64,000 bases of DNA from Aspidapion aeneum (GCA_963576565.1 CAUYVT010000048.1:1-64000); one strand, 5' to 3'. Positions 21,769 through 34,740 are shown, counted from the first letter of the stretch. Program-made: numbers and translations. The notes: generated from the letters alone by a model not told the origin.

Positions 21769-23468
21769 CCCAAGTAACATTTCTTTATTTATAGCAGAAG
21801 CTAAAAGGTTGCCAGCGCCTTTCCTAAAAACCATTAGTTTCAATGTTTGGTCACTAGCACGTTCCAATTACCCTTATATACCCCTTAGACCTCCTAAATG
21901 GGACTCCCCAATTGGTGGTGGCAACCTATGTATTAAACTCACTATAAAACCATAAGAAATAAACTCCAGCTTCGCCCTCTAGCGGTTCCACCAGTATAGA
22001 ACCTTTTAGAGCCTAAAGCTATTATGCCAGGTTCTAAAAGCAACTCAGAAACGTCCTCTATCCTATTATAAAACTAGATTTGGTAATTTGGTATCCTGGC
22101 GATTCTGTTGAATACCATAATACCTTTAGAGTAAAGAAGTTTTCCTATAAAAGCTATGGCGAAATATAAAATAATTTAGGTCACAAAATTGCCAAAAATG
22201 TCATAGTCCCAAAATTATTTTATCACATAAAAATATACCGAGTTTGTCGTTTTGTTGATGATCAAATTGCCTGCCAGATTTATTTTTCTGATAAAATCGT
22301 ATCTGAAAAGCTCTCAAAACAAGCGCGCCAGCTCAAGAATGCTTTTTAATAGTTTTTTGATAACAAAATAACAAATATTTAAAATTAAAAAAAAATCATT
22401 TACACTATTCACCATTAAAAAAGTCTGTTTGGTTTATATAAATCAAAATTAAAGTAAAATTATTGTTAAAAAACACTGCTAAAACGACTAGATAAATATT
22501 TTCTCTTTACAATATTTTTTAAATAAATTTATATACGCCATTATGGTTTTATAGTGGTCACTTGGTTTTATTTGTTACTGTTATCGTGCAATTTCGACAC
22601 AATCGAGAGGGCCAGTGCAATGATATTCGTTGTTCCTGCAGGTTGGAGGGCAACCTCTTATATTGGCCGTCTAAATAGGCCTTATCTAGGCCTGGGTGTC
22701 CTACCCAGGAGGACGGAAACTCAACAATTATTAATTATTGGGCTTTTAATAATCAATCTTGCAATAGGTAGGTACCAATCTGTACCTAGGTATATCTATT
22801 ATTTTTACAAGAAATACCTAAAAAAATAAAACACCTAATTAGTGTTAGAACCCTTAAGGAAACAAGGTTTTATATGGCCGCCTATTTAAATAATATTTAA
22901 TATACAGCTATGGGTAACTATAAATACAAAAGAATTAAGTTTACCTTTAAGCCTTCCTATAAAACCTTTTTAAAATGCCTAAAAGTAATGGCAAAAACCA
23001 AAGTTTATATTTACCACTCTTAAAAACCTTAAGGAAACTAGGTTCTATATGGCCGCCTATCTAATCATATTTACTTTTAAACTACTGGTAACTATAAAAA
23101 CAAAAGGATATAAGATAACCTTTTAACTCTATTCTAAAACACTTTTGTGATGACCTAAAGTAATGAAAAAAACTAAATGACCAAAGTTTATAGTTATTTA
23201 TTTTTAAAAACTTTAGGTAAAATGGTTTTATAAGACCATCTTTATAAATCAGAAAACAGTAAAACCAAAAGTATTTAAAAGGAACAGAAGAAATATCAGT
23301 TTTATTATACTCCCTTTATAAATCACTTTTTGGTTGTATAACACCCCTTTAGGTAATTGGCAATATAAATTACCTTTATGTAGCCAAATTGATCCTAAAA
23401 CCCATAACAGCACCCTCTAAATAACCTAGGAACCAAATTAATAAAACCTTGAGTGATGTTACTTGGGA
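21769..23468. mobile_element. 1.7 kb element with CCCAAGTAACAT ends and internal tandem repeats
   Basis: It starts CCCAAGTAACAT and ends ATGTTACTTGGG. The right half holds about three diverged units of roughly 190 bp (near 22850, 23030 and 23210), each with TTAAGGAAAC followed by ATGGCCGCCTAT or a relative. No transposase frame exists. It lies in the last Gpdh1 intron, 250 bp before the final splice acceptor side of exon 23721-23937. Confidence 0.6.
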
Positions 23469-23720
23469 GTCCTTCGAACTAAATCTCTGAATAAAATTAT
23501 ATTTAAAAAAGTTTATAATAAAATAAAAATTATAATTTAATATTTTTTTTTATAAAAATATTTTTATATTTATCTTACTAAGTTGTTTTATGTGACATCA
23601 AGTGAAAGTCTCTTTAAAAAACGATTGTCTGTTTTTCTGATAAAAAGTGTATAATTTTAAATGTTAAAACAGTCGAAAAGAGAATAATATGTGAATAAAA
23701 AGTTTGAAAAAAGTACGTAC

Positions 23721-23937
23721 TTTTCTTCCATGCCTTTATTCTTCAACATGTAGTTGACTTCTTCAGCTGTATACGGACCTTGCAACTTCTGGCCGTTTAA
23801 CATTTCATCTTCTAATTCCTTGATGGATTTACCCGTTTTAACGAAGGCCTCACTCACTTTACGATTTCTACCACCGTAACAGGTTGTAATAAGGTCGGCC
23901 ACGCCGCAACTTTCAAAGAAGGTAGATAGTTTGCCGC
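23721..23937 (-). CDS. Gpdh1: Gpdh1 coding exon (active-site D-T-RN motif)
   Basis: This exon encodes 71 full residues plus split codons at both ends, reading [10 protein letters not shown] to KNKGMEEK. It carries [16 protein letters not shown], which holds the residues equivalent to human Asp260, Thr264, Arg269 and Asn270 that bind substrate and cofactor. The donor is AA|GTACGT, and the next exon supplies G to complete a lysine. Reading through the donor would add a 19-residue tail ending DCFNI, but the downstream exon fits the family, so readthrough is not favoured. Confidence 0.95.
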
Positions 23938-24451
23938 CTATTAAAAAAAATTAGTTATTTCGCACATGTTTCGAAAATGAAGATATATTTTTTTTGAAGA
24001 AAATGGGTCAAAAAGCGTGTTTTTTTAAACAAATTTGGCCTTTTGGTCAATTATGTATTATCTCACGTTTTTTCCCCATCTACAGGTCGCCAGTTGGAAA
24101 GCTTATACCAAACTAAACGCCATGGGGCAATTCCATGATATATCACTGGACATCTAGAGAAAAATACAATAAAAAATATTCGTAGTATATATTAATAAAG
24201 ACTGGATGCATTTGAGGTGCGCAGTACCGAGAAAAGAGGATCTGATGCATTGAAAAGTGGAAAAATTACACTTTTCTGGAATTTCTGCAAAAGTGAGGTT
24301 AACCGATGCACAGAGAGGCCAAATGGAGCTAATGTCGGAAATAATTATTTAAACACCCAAAATATTAGAAACAAAAATAATTTGTATTGGTTCTTGGGAT
24401 ATAGGTTAAAATGCACCTGTTTAATATTTTATAAAGCTTTAATATTTGTTT

Positions 24452-25183
24452 TTAGCTCACACATATACTATACTATAGTAGTGTGAGCTAAGGTAATCCT
24501 AATTTTTTCGAGAGAAAAAAAGTTGCTCCGATTTCAAAATTTTTTATATATCTTTGCGTTTCAGATGATTTTGAAACTTTTTTGTTGCGCCGTCTGTCTG
24601 TCTGTCTGTGTGTCTGTATGTCTGTCTGTAACGACCAACGCGCATAACTCAAAAACCGCTTGGCCGATTTTAATGAAATTTGGTACCTGAGCTGGGTCTT
24701 GGGTCGAGATGGTCCCATTTAAAAATGAACAAAATCCACCGAACACAAACCAAATAAAAGGGTGGGGGTAGATTTCAAAAATTAGAGTTTATGTGAAAAT
24801 ATGGCGTGTGTGATATTAAACGAAAGGTAATTGAGTCTGCAGTTAAACAAAATAAATTTTAATTTATTTGAAAAAAAAAAGGGTGGGGGTATATTTTAAA
24901 AATTAGAGTTTAAGTGAAAATATGGCGTGTGTGATATCAAACGAAAGGTAATTGAGTCCGGAGTTTAACAAAATACATTTTAGTTTTTGTTTTTTTTGAA
25001 GGGTGGGGGTAGATTTCAAAAATTTGAGTTTAAGTCAAAACATGGCTTGTGTGGTATCAAACAAAAGGTAATTTAGTGTGGAGTTGAATAAAATATATTT
25101 CAGCTTTTAGTTATATTGGCTCACACGTACACTATGACTACAGGGCCTAGTGTGAGCTTAGGGGCCCATATATTGGCAGAGTA
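24452..25183 (+). mobile_element. Helentron-like repeat, copy 1
   Basis: It opens with a TTAGCTCACAC...GTGTGAGCTAA hairpin, then a GTCTGTCTGTCTGT microsatellite, a conserved AACGACCAACGCGCATAACT block, about three 118-bp tandem units each containing GGGTGGGGGTA, and a closing GCTCACAC...GTGTGAGC hairpin. Other copies lie at 33211-33938, 35390-35641 and 38086-38675. Terminal hairpins, a GTCT microsatellite and inner tandem repeats are known for DINE-1/Helentron-derived elements; the class is inferred. Confidence 0.65.
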
Positions 25184-26570
25184 TTTTTACAGGGTGATTT
25201 AAAAATAGATTTTTTTAAAAGAAATTTAAGTACTTTTACACAAAAAAGTAATTAAGACTTAAACATTTATTAAAAATGAGTTTAAAAATTCTACATTTTA
25301 TAATATTTCTGTTTAAGTTATTTAACTTGGCTCATAATATACAGTATGTCCCAAAAGTCTGGAATCACCTTTTTTTTTAAACTTGGAAATAAAATCATCA
25401 CGTCAATTTTGAAATAGGAAGAGGAGTCACCTAAAAATACTATATTGTACAGAGTGTCCTCAATAAGACATATGCATGCATATTTTTTTACTTATACTGC
25501 ATCTAAAAACTAATTTTACCATTTTCTAAAAAAATGAATCATGAATTTTGACCGTTTATATCTCAAAAACTGTACATAGAAAAACTTAACTTCAACTTAC
25601 ATTTTTTTTTGTACCCCACTATAACATACTAAAATTATAGCCAGTTCAACCGAGACAAAAATTCCCCATAAGGCCTGTGTAAACTAGTGCGTGGTCCTTT
25701 GATAATCCACTTAACCCTTTCCAAAACAAAGATTTGTCAAAATGATATTTTTGAAAAATTTTCGGGCACCTTTTCTTAGTTAAAAATACGAAAACGGCAA
25801 GTTTGTAAAAGTTTTGGTTCAAAATTTGACTTTTGAAGATTTACCCTCGCCCCACTCCTTTTAACTAAAGTAACTGTAATCGCTACCATAATTCACCTGG
25901 CTTTTTACAGGCCTAAAAAGTTGTTTATATCAATTTGATTAAAATTTTTTCGAACGAAGCTTTTCCTAATTATTACGCGTCCGCCATCTTTAAATTTAAT
26001 GAGTTAATCAAATTTATGTTAAAAAATTATCAATCAAATTTTTAGTCAATTAAACACTTTTTATTTAATAAAAATTCGTTAATAAACAAACAAGTTTTAT
26101 ATTTAAGATGTATAGTTTAATTTCTTTTACTTGGGTCGTATGTAGGCACTTTATTTTTAATATTAAAAATCTCAAAAAGGCGCAAGAAAGCGTAGCCATT
26201 TTTTTTTCATTTTGTTAAGAAACATTCAATTAACAAAAAAGTGACAATAGTTTTGCTTAACAAAATTTTATCACATACTAAATTATATTTTTTATATTTC
26301 TTTAAGGTAGTTTCTAATAATAATTGACTTCTTAGTTTAAAAAATATATGACTCTATGACAACCTACAGCTAGATATTGGTATTTAGTGTTTTTTGGTTA
26401 AATTACCTGTGTCTCCATCGTAATTTTTTTTTTAAATATAACACTTCATATAATTAGAGAAAGTAATACATAATTATTCAATAATTTGTATGTAATTATC
26501 ATAAAAATTAAACAGACGCTTTTTAAAGTGTCAAACTCACGTCATACTAAAAAACAAGTGAAAATACTCT
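25184..26570. other. Repeat debris with ACAGGGTG-type fragments
   Basis: Contains single ends such as ACAGGGTGATTT (25189), ACAGTATGTCCC (25342) and ACAGAGTGTCCT (25449), which resemble the ends of the element at 18670. No complete element and no gene. Confidence 0.4.
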
Positions 26571-27450
26571 GTTGCATTTTCAGCACCCACTAGTTTGCTA
26601 CATAATTTGGGTTCCAGATATTGTATATGTCTATTTCTGTTTTTTTAGTTTCTTCCACTTTTACACCCGATTGGCCCCTTTGTGCGACGGCTCTCCATAC
26701 CTGTCAGCAGGCTTTTTAGCCAAATTCAAGAATCGGTTACCTACTTTTCCGAAAGCAGCAACGATGAATCGCATGAACAACCGGCCACCCACGAAAAAAG
26801 AGATTGATCAAGGATCCTCAAAATGTTATCATCTGCAGCAAGCAGTCTATAGATTCAAAGACGTATGATATGAACATTCCTATCTTAAACAAGAGGTTCT
26901 AGAAGCTGGAAGAATCCATGGAATTCTCAAATGGAATATTGAAGGACCTGAAAAATTCCCTTAAAAGTATTATCAGTGAAAGCAAGACTCAAAATTGAAC
27001 AGGAACTTCTGTGCATGAAAGTTATTTACTTAAGCACTGAAGTTGAAAAACTAAAAGGAGCCATGAAAAAACCAAAGATGAATGAGCAACGAAGGCAGTG
27101 AAGACTCAGTGAATGTTAAAAAGCTTCTTGAGTTTTTTAAGATTGAGTAAGAAAGAGACGCGGAAAAAAATAAAAATCTACAACCTAGCGGACTACACGG
27201 TGGCCTATGTAATTAGAACCAAACGGAGAGATAACTGTGTTATTTTCTGTAGAAACAACCTAACAGCAAACATTCTGCATTAAATTGAAAAAAACAACAT
27301 TACACACTTAAGTATATGGACAGGAAATTCAAATGCAGTTTTCTGTAATATACAACCCATCCAAAAGAGGTACCCTCCAAAGAGAATGACAATTAGGCGA
27401 CCGAAACATTGACCTATTAAAAGAAAGCTACAATTGAAGCCGCTATAAGG
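26570..27450 (+). pseudogene. Decayed coding-like remnant, possibly LINE ORF1
   Basis: Interrupted frames across 26860-27130 read as a charged, helix-rich protein (for example EFSNGILKDLKNSL, SKTQIEQ-like and STEVEKLKGAMKK segments), as in the coiled-coil ORF1 proteins of LINEs. There are several stops and frame changes. The preceding 98-codon frame (26572-26868) has no recognisable domain. The assignment is weak. Confidence 0.3.
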
Positions 27451-28663
27451 ATCTATGCATATCAAATGGTTTTTATATCTGCAATGAGACTATTGCGACA
27501 AGAAAGTTGTTATGTTTGTGTTTTTATAATTATTTATGGACAACCACTCTTTTATAAAAACAATGTCAAAAAGATAACAACACTTCAAATGTTAGTGTTT
27601 GGTATTATCACCGAGTATCACTCACTACTTGAGACGGATCTTGTTTATTTTTTTCCAAAAATTGTATAGGGCGTGTTTCAAAAACTGTTGGTTTTGGAAA
27701 ATTAGGGTGTAGTATTTGACCAAGCAGTGTTCTGAAGAGTCCCATAAGGACGAAACAGTTAACTGTCAACACTTATTAGGTGTCCATTAGATCTTGGACC
27801 CCCGCGAGGTTAAGCTTACAAGCTACCCACGGAAAAATATAAGAGAAACAAAAACTTGATTTTACCCGATTAGTCACGAAAACTTGTTTGCTCTTTATTT
27901 ATCATATGCATACTGAGAGGAAAAAAAAATCAGAAAAATGACATGTCTTTGAATTGTTTTTATCTGTCCGTTTTTTTTTGTCAATCTACACTGAGCATAT
28001 TTTTATCCAGAGACAATGACAATTTTACCTTTAATTTTCTACCAACATGACATATTTACTTTTTAATATATTTCGGGTTAGCAAAAATGTTTATTTCATG
28101 TCAAAGTCACAAACGTGTAACTGCGTATGGCAAGGACCAAGGTATGTAGAGGATAGGTTACCTGGTAACTTTCTGACCAATCAGAGCCAGTTGTTAAAGC
28201 AGAAAATGACGTCACCGGGAGTGCCCATTTAAATAAAAAGCATTTAATATAGTAGGAAATCTTCAAGTGTTTTGTGTTCCTTTAATGATTTAAATGTAAA
28301 ATATGTCTTGTGATTTTTCCTAAAGTGTCTCTAATAACAATATTCATAAAATGCATCATCAAATATAAAACTTATCCGATACCAAATATCCCAAAGGCAA
28401 AAGGTCTTGGGAAGCTTTTAGCCCGTTAAAATAACTACAAGTAGAAATAATGAGTAAATTAGAACAATTATTTAGGGTTTTTAAATAAATATAGTCCGAA
28501 AAAACACCACAAATGTAAAAAATATACCATCGAAGAATAAAAATACTTAACAACACATGTAAACAATGGGCTCTAATCAAATAGATGCACTCCAAATGAC
28601 GCGCTGTCACTGTCCTCTACAGACCTTGGGCAAGGACTATACTATTGCATGTAATTAGCTTAC
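27451..28663. other. Gpdh1 intron sequence, nothing recognised
   Basis: AT-rich DNA with short frames only. No terminal repeats or coding similarity were seen. Confidence 0.4.
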
Positions 28664-28784
28664 CTGGGTAAAACACATCAACGAATTTGACCATCTCCAT
28701 AAGACCTAGTCGAATTACAGCAGCTTTAGTGTTGTCTCCCAAGTCCAAACCATCGACAAATCCAGCACCACAAGCAACTATATT
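28664..28784 (-). CDS. Gpdh1: Gpdh1 coding exon (substrate-domain start)
   Basis: This exon encodes 40 residues plus one base, from [10 protein letters not shown] to VDVFYP followed by a split Gly codon. It includes [16 protein letters not shown], one of the best conserved stretches of the substrate-binding helical domain. The acceptor TTTTAACAG and donor GTAAGC are clean. An RTE retrotransposon fragment begins only 100 bp upstream of the exon in the intron (28884-29878). Confidence 0.95.
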
Positions 28785-28883
28785 CTGTTAAAAAACTTTT
28801 TTCTATTTAATTTTGCATTTATAAAATATCTGTTGTATTGACAAATGTACTTTTTTGTTGAATGTTTATCAACGAGTAGAGTA

Positions 28884-29878
28884 TCATCAAAGAGTTATCC
28901 CGCAATAGTAAGGTAAAAGTTAAAATAAAAGCAAAACTAACCAAAGGCTTTCAAGTAAATAAAGGTCTTAAACAAGGTTGCTGTATCTCGCCTACGCTCT
29001 TCAAGATATACTTGGAACAAGTCCTTAAAGTATGGAAGAGAAAATGTCAAAACATGGGAATTTCGTTGGACGAAACCACCTTGTATACTTTATGTTTCGC
29101 CGATGATCAGATAGTAGTGGCTCAGGATTATGACGACCTCGAATATATGACACGAAAACTAATAGAAGAGTACAATAAGTGGGGACTATACTCAATAAGA
29201 CAGAGTATATGTGTATCGGTGGAATGAAACAGGATCTAATCTTAATACCGGGCAGCGAATTCAGTCTTGTGATGAGTATAAATACTTAGGTTTAAAAATT
29301 ACAGCTGACGGAACACTAGACAAAGCTATAAAAGATCGAAACGTACAAGGAAGAAAAGCAATAACTTTATTAAATGGAATAATTTGGGACCAAAGTATAT
29401 CAAAACATAACAAAAAGCTTATATATAACATCATTGTAAAAAGTATTATTACATACGGCTTAGAAGTATGGCGAATCAAGGATAGAACAGAAAAAATGCT
29501 TTCCGCTACGGAGATGGACTATTGGAGAAGAGCAGCAGGGAAATCAAAAAGAGAAAGAGTTACAAATCAAAGAATAAGAGAAATTATGACAGTGGGTGAA
29601 CGTACTTTAGTGGATGATATAAGAACAAAACAACTGGTGTGGTACGGACATGTACAAAGAATGAATGATGAAAGACTACCTAAAAAAATACTACAATTGA
29701 AACCAACTGGCCGAAGAAAACGAGGACGGCCAAGGAGAAGCTGGAGAGAAGGAATAGACAGTGAATTAAGAATAAGAGGCCTAGATGATGAATTATGGGC
29801 AAACAGAAACGAGTGGAGATTGGGTATCGGAAGACGTAGAACGTTGTGAAACCGATAAATATATATATATGGAGTAAC
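28884..29878 (+). mobile_element. RTE-type LINE, 3' fragment (copy A)
   Basis: A 5'-truncated retrotransposon in the + orientation. It starts within the reverse transcriptase palm (KAKLTKGFQVNKGLKQGC), includes the FADDQ active-site box, and after a frame change near 29200 continues through the C-terminal region YKYLGLKI...SIITYGLEVW...LVWYGHVQRM...GRRKRGRPRRSWREG. It ends in a TATATATA tail. The RKRGRP-type C-terminus and simple-repeat tail fit the RTE clade. Gpdh1 introns hold two further copies. Confidence 0.85.
29012..29849 (+). pseudogene. RTE reverse transcriptase C-terminal half, frameshifted
   Basis: Two overlapping frames (29012-29227 and 29211-29849) together cover the end of the palm, the thumb and the C-terminal domain. 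Compared with copy B, about 10 residues (near EVNLNKTEYM) are disrupted around 29190-29225, so a deletion broke the frame. It cannot be functional on its own. Confidence 0.85.
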
Positions 29879-30302
29879 AGCTATCAATTAAAAAGCGACA
29901 AATCAAATTAGCGTCTCTCAAAATAACTATGTACTAAAATGGCGTTTTTAAAAAAACGGCAAAGTATCAAAAGCAATGTAATCTATTTCCGATATAACAA
30001 AGTTGCAGTGTAACAAAAAATCAATGTTCATATTAAAAAATAAATTTTTACCTCCAAAAAATCCAAAAAATTGTCGATGTAGTTTATTTTTTGGACCGTG
30101 TTGTAAATCAAAAACCTAACCGATAGTGAAAATACTTATACTTATAATACAATATAGGACCGCTGGATGAGTTCTGTGGTTTATTTTAGAGAAGTAATTT
30201 ACGCTTTATAATTCTGACTTTTTTTTATTCAAAGTAAACAACAAAGTGGGCCTGAGGGGGGCATTAGATTGACTTTCACTACAATTGAAATAAAAAAACC
30301 TT

Positions 30303-30540
30303 TGGTGGGTGTGCTTTCGGGCTGTTCGGCCGTCGTCGTTGGAAATTCGTTCTCGACGTTTCGCCATCTCGAGTGGATGGCATCTTCAGGAGATGTTGAC
30401 TGTTTGTCGGCTAGTGACTAGTGTTCGAGAAGCCGACAAACAGTCAACATCTCCTGAAGATGCCATCCACTCGAGATGGCGAAACGTCGAGAACGAATTT
30501 CCAACGACGACGGCCGAACAGCCCGAAAGCACACCCACCA
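30303..30540. repeat. Perfect palindrome, two 110-bp arms, 18-bp spacer
   Basis: Left arm 30303-30412 and right arm 30431-30540 are exact reverse complements. The arm contains CGACGTTTCGCCATCTCGAG and CATCTTCAGGAGATG, motifs often seen in dispersed insect repeats related to Penelope-like elements (class inferred). The absence of any mismatch shows a very recent or gene-converted inversion. Confidence 0.95.
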
Positions 30541-30844
30541 TTGGACGATGGCCGCGAAAGCCTTTCACAATTTGTAAAAGAACCTTTATTAATTTTATTT
30601 AGTTGAAAAAAAAGTATTTTGAAGTATATATAATATAATAGAAATACAGGAATAATAACTGGGATTTATAAAATATACCTAAAGAGATGAAATTAAAAAT
30701 GCATAGTCAAAATAAATTCATTTGCTTCAATGTGCGTCGTTGTAACTATTATAAAGTAACATTTACATACATAATGGTTTATGTAGTAAACTTACAGGAT
30801 AAATCAAACATTTTTTAAATTAAACAAATGATAGGTGTACTAAC

Positions 30845-31897
30845 TGTCTAGCGGAATAGTGTGTTTACCGGGATGCGTCAGATGAGGTAAATTTGAGATA
30901 TTGTCGAGAGGGGGTTTTATCGTGACGTAACACATTTTAAGTTAGGTGTTATGGTTTTATTATAATACTTATAATTACTACTTACATTGTACTTAAATAC
31001 ATCTTGTGTACAACTTCTTATAACTTTTGACTATCGTACTACTTCTCTTCACTGCTAACTACGCCTGGGACGTTAGGTTCTCAGCTTACAAGTAACTGCT
31101 AAACTCTTTTGGAGCTTTTATTACCAACCGTTTGGCATTGATAGGATATCGAGATGTTTTTTGTTTCCTGTATAAACATCATCGATAACCGATTAATCGC
31201 TTCTTGTTTATAATAATTTCTGTATACAATTTATTACCTATAATACAATTTGAACTATATACAGAAGTTCATTTCCTTAGATTGTTTAGGGTTAATGTGC
31301 ACTTGCTTATAAACGTAACTTGTGCCATTTACTTAATAGGACATTATTTTCTATCCTGACAATATGTTAGAGCCCGAGCCATCCTGAAACTTGCTTAAAA
31401 TAATTGGCCGGAAGGTCATCGGTTTTGTTTTTGAGCTATACTCTTATGGATTTTTTCTACAACTTCTATCGCCTTATAGGAATAAAAAGTTATTACATAT
31501 GTCATGCGAATTCAAAAAAGTTTGGAATACCCTTTAAGTTTATTATTATTCCTGTATTTCTATTATTCATAATTTGAGCCACTCTGTAGATATGTGACGA
31601 AAACTATATGTCAAAAATTGAGAACATACTTAAAAAGACTCTTTTTTTTCAACAAAATAAAATTAATATTGGTTTTTTATTTCTTTTTGAAGTTATAGCC
31701 AAAAAACTATAAAAAACTCGCATTTTTCCATAATCCAGTGGCGCGCATTTAAATATATATTCGATTATCTCGAAAACGAAACCGATGACCCCCCAATTTT
31801 TTTAAGACAAGCATCAGGACGGTTTGAACTCTAAAATATCTTTAATTCACCTCATTTGACGCATCCGGGTAAACACACTATTCCGTAGACAATTAGG
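30845..31897. mobile_element. 1.05 kb element with about 55-bp inverted ends
   Basis: GGAATAGTGTGTTTACCGGG near 30852 is mirrored by CCGGGTAAACACACTATTCC near 31868, and the adjoining GATGCGTCAGATGAGGT/ACCTCATTTGACGCATC also match. The interior is non-coding. Confidence 0.65.
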
Positions 31898-32370
31898 AAA
31901 CGTGTCATGTGTTGAATTAACTTTTTTTTTCAAAAACCCTGTAAGCTTATCACATAACCTATTATGCAAACATCACTCTAGAATAATTTAAACGACTCAC
32001 ATAAAAGCAAGTGAAGTTAATTTTAACTATGCATTTTTAGTTTCCTTTCTTTATATTTAATAATGCTGAGGTATTTTTCCTGTATTTTTTTTTAAATTAT
32101 TTTTAGCCACTCTGTGGGTAGGTGACGGAAAATATATGCCAGAAATTGATAAAATTCCTAAAAGGATTCTTTTGTCTAATTCTCTATTTTTAAAAGTGTT
32201 AAATGAATATAATACAACAGACCCAGGGATATAATTTTCTAGTGGAAATAATATGATGAAGGAAGAAACAAAATATACAAGTTTTTTGCTATTATTCGTA
32301 GCACAAAATATCGTATGGGATAAAGCACAAAAAGAAGGCTGAACTTAAAACATTATTTAATAAAACATAC
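31898..32370. other. Gpdh1 intron sequence, nothing recognised
   Basis: AT-rich, partly similar to the interior of the preceding element (AGCCACTCTGT and TGACGGAAAATATATG relatives at 31573 and 32104). No gene. Confidence 0.35.
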
Positions 32371-32517
32371 CTTTAGAGCCCCACAAACTTCCACGGTGTC
32401 TTCATCATCAACCACAACCACCCTGAAATAATTGGTCTGGATGGCGTCCCTGAGCAGTGGCCCCACGGTGGCGTCTTTGCAACCAATTGTGGTCTCGCAG
32501 AATTTTTCGTCGGCAAC
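32371..32517 (-). CDS. Gpdh1: Gpdh1 coding exon (ends on the catalytic lysine)
   Basis: This exon encodes 49 residues from [10 protein letters not shown] to VEVCGALK. The last residue corresponds to human Lys204, the catalytic lysine, in the CGALKN motif; the asparagine begins the next exon. The acceptor is a weaker ATAAAG after an AT-rich tract and the donor is GTATGT. The exon lies between repeat-rich introns, and its frame agrees with both neighbours (phase 0). Confidence 0.94.
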
Positions 32518-32879
32518 CTTTATTAATTTTTAAAAATGTAATTTTACATTTCTTATTAAGGGACAAAATTCCCGTCTTTCAGTTTTTTTTCGGCTAATTT
32601 GGAAACTTCAATTTTTTTTTATTTAATATTTTAAAAATACAAAAATGCCTCCTATAGTATATTTCTTAACATAATGCGAAAAATATAATTTTTCCGCAGG
32701 CGTTTCCAGTCGGTCGACTGACGCGCAGTCAGCAATCTAGTGCGGAAAAAAACTCTCCAAAAGAGTTAACGGAAAAGTAATGCGAAAGTGGCACTTTCAA
32801 AATTAAAATAAGTGCGAAAAGGTGACATAAGTTCTGATAATTTTGCTATACAGCTAAACAACCCAACTCCAGGCAAGGT

Positions 32880-34740
32880 CAAGGAAATTTTTAAAACAGT
32901 GACGAGCATTTTAAGAGAAAGAGCAGTCTTTTGAGATGACTTGTTTTAGTTTTTGGTTCAATTTTTTTATCCCCCATCCTCTTAAAGTCGAGTAGTTTCA
33001 AAAATTTGAGCTGCAAAAACCCCCAAAAATTCCCCAAAAACAAAAATTTTTAAGTTTTTTAAAATTTTCTCAAAAAATAAGCTTCTTAGGGAAAAATATG
33101 TAATAATCTTTATTGTAGAAAATGAAATTCCCTTTTCAACAATATATTAGTCAGTGGGGTAAGACCAATGACAAACTTTCCAAAGGCGTCCGTTTATTGA
33201 GGTAATGTAAATACTCTGCCAATATATGGGCCCCTAAGCTCACACTAGGTACTATAGTTATAGAGTACGTGCGAGCTAATAAAACTAAAACCTGAAATAT
33301 ATTTTATTCAACTCCAGACTAAATTACCTCTTGTTTGATACCACACAAGCCATGTTTTGACTTAAACTCAAATTTTTGAAATCTACCCCCACCCATAAAA
33401 AAACAAAAACTAAACTGTATTATGTTTAACTCCGGACTCAATTACCTTTCGTTTGATATCACACACGCCATATTTTCACGTAAACTCTAATTTTTGAAAT
33501 CTAACCCCACCCTTTTTGAACAAAAAAAAATTAAAATGTATTTTTTTTAACTCCATACTCAATTACCTTTCCTTTGATATCACACACGCCATATTTTCAC
33601 ATAAACTCGAATTTTTGAAATCTACCCCCACCCTTTTTGAAGAAAAAATTAAAATGTATTTTTTTTAACTCCATACTCAATTACCTTTCGTTTGATATCA
33701 CACACGCCTCGACCCAAGATCCAGCCTAGGTACCAAATTTCATTAAAATCGGCCAAGCGGTTTTTGAGTTATGCGCGTTGGTCGTTACAGACAGACATAC
33801 AGACAGACAGACGGCGCGACAAAAAAATTTCAAAATCATCTGAAACGCAAAGATGAAATCGGAGCAACTTTTTTTTTCTCGAAAAAATTAGGATCACCAT
33901 AGCTCACACTACTATAGTATAGTATATGTGTGAGCTAAAAATGTCAAATGTTTTACCCGATTTCCTTCCTTCCAAGCTATTTATCAAAAAATGTGTTCTA
34001 TACTTTATTGTAGACATCAAAATTTCATTTTAATTGATGTATAATAAGGGAAGATTAGTTATAACAATTAAGAGGCGTCCGTAAAATAAATTAATTTTTA
34101 AAAATCATTAAACTTACCAATTTTTTTACAAGCTTTATCCAATTTTTAAAGAAACTAAGTCATCGGGGAGAATTATACACTTTATTGAAGAAAATGAAAT
34201 TCCTTTTTCAACAAAGTGTAAGTTAGAATTATGACAAACTGGAGCAGCGTCCGTTTATTGAAAAAATTAAAAAAAAAAAACAATATGTTTGGCACCTGTT
34301 TTATCCGATTTTCTTAAAGGCCAAGTTAACTGAATACAACAAAATTTCCTTTTAAATGCTGTATATCAAGGTAAGATTAATCTTCACATTAAAACTTCAT
34401 AGGCGTCCGTAAATAAAAATTTTTACAAATTACTAAACAAATTAATTTTATTACAGGTTTTATCCAGAAAAAATGTGTTCTATATTTTATTCGATACAAT
34501 AAAATTCCCTTTTCGATAATGTGTACTTTTGACTGATGACAAACTGTCTAGCGACGTCATTTCAAAAAAATACCCTCACATGTTTCATCCGATTTTCTTA
34601 AAAACCAATCTTTTTATTTTAGACAATAAAATATTTTTTTAAACGCTGTAAACAAGAAAATATTAGTTTTACTATTAACATTTTAGGAGCGTCTATAAAT
34701 AAAATCAATTTTTAAATGGCATCAAATTTACGAAAAGTGA
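32880..34740. repeat. Diverged tandem repeat of about 180 bp, split by a Helentron-like insertion
   Basis: Units share AGGCGTCCGT(T/A)(T/A)ATTGA and TTTTATCCGATTTTC-like motifs at intervals. A related unit occurs at 47380-47510, and an inverted one near 35100-35215. The element at 33211-33938 is inserted between units. Confidence 0.5.
33211..33938 (-). mobile_element. Helentron-like repeat, copy 2
   Basis: Same structure as the copy at 24452 but reversed: CTAAGCTCACAC hairpin, about four 118-bp tandem units, the ATGCGCGTTGGTCGTTACAG block, an AGAC microsatellite, then the AGCTCACACTACTATAG hairpin at the end. It is inserted into the tandem repeat at 32880-34740. Confidence 0.65.

Noticed and set aside
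30431..30540. Hammerhead-like CTGAAGA...GAAACG in the palindrome arm
   Set aside because: A GCCATC/GATGGC stem exists, but there is an extra base before it and no credible stem III or cleavage site.
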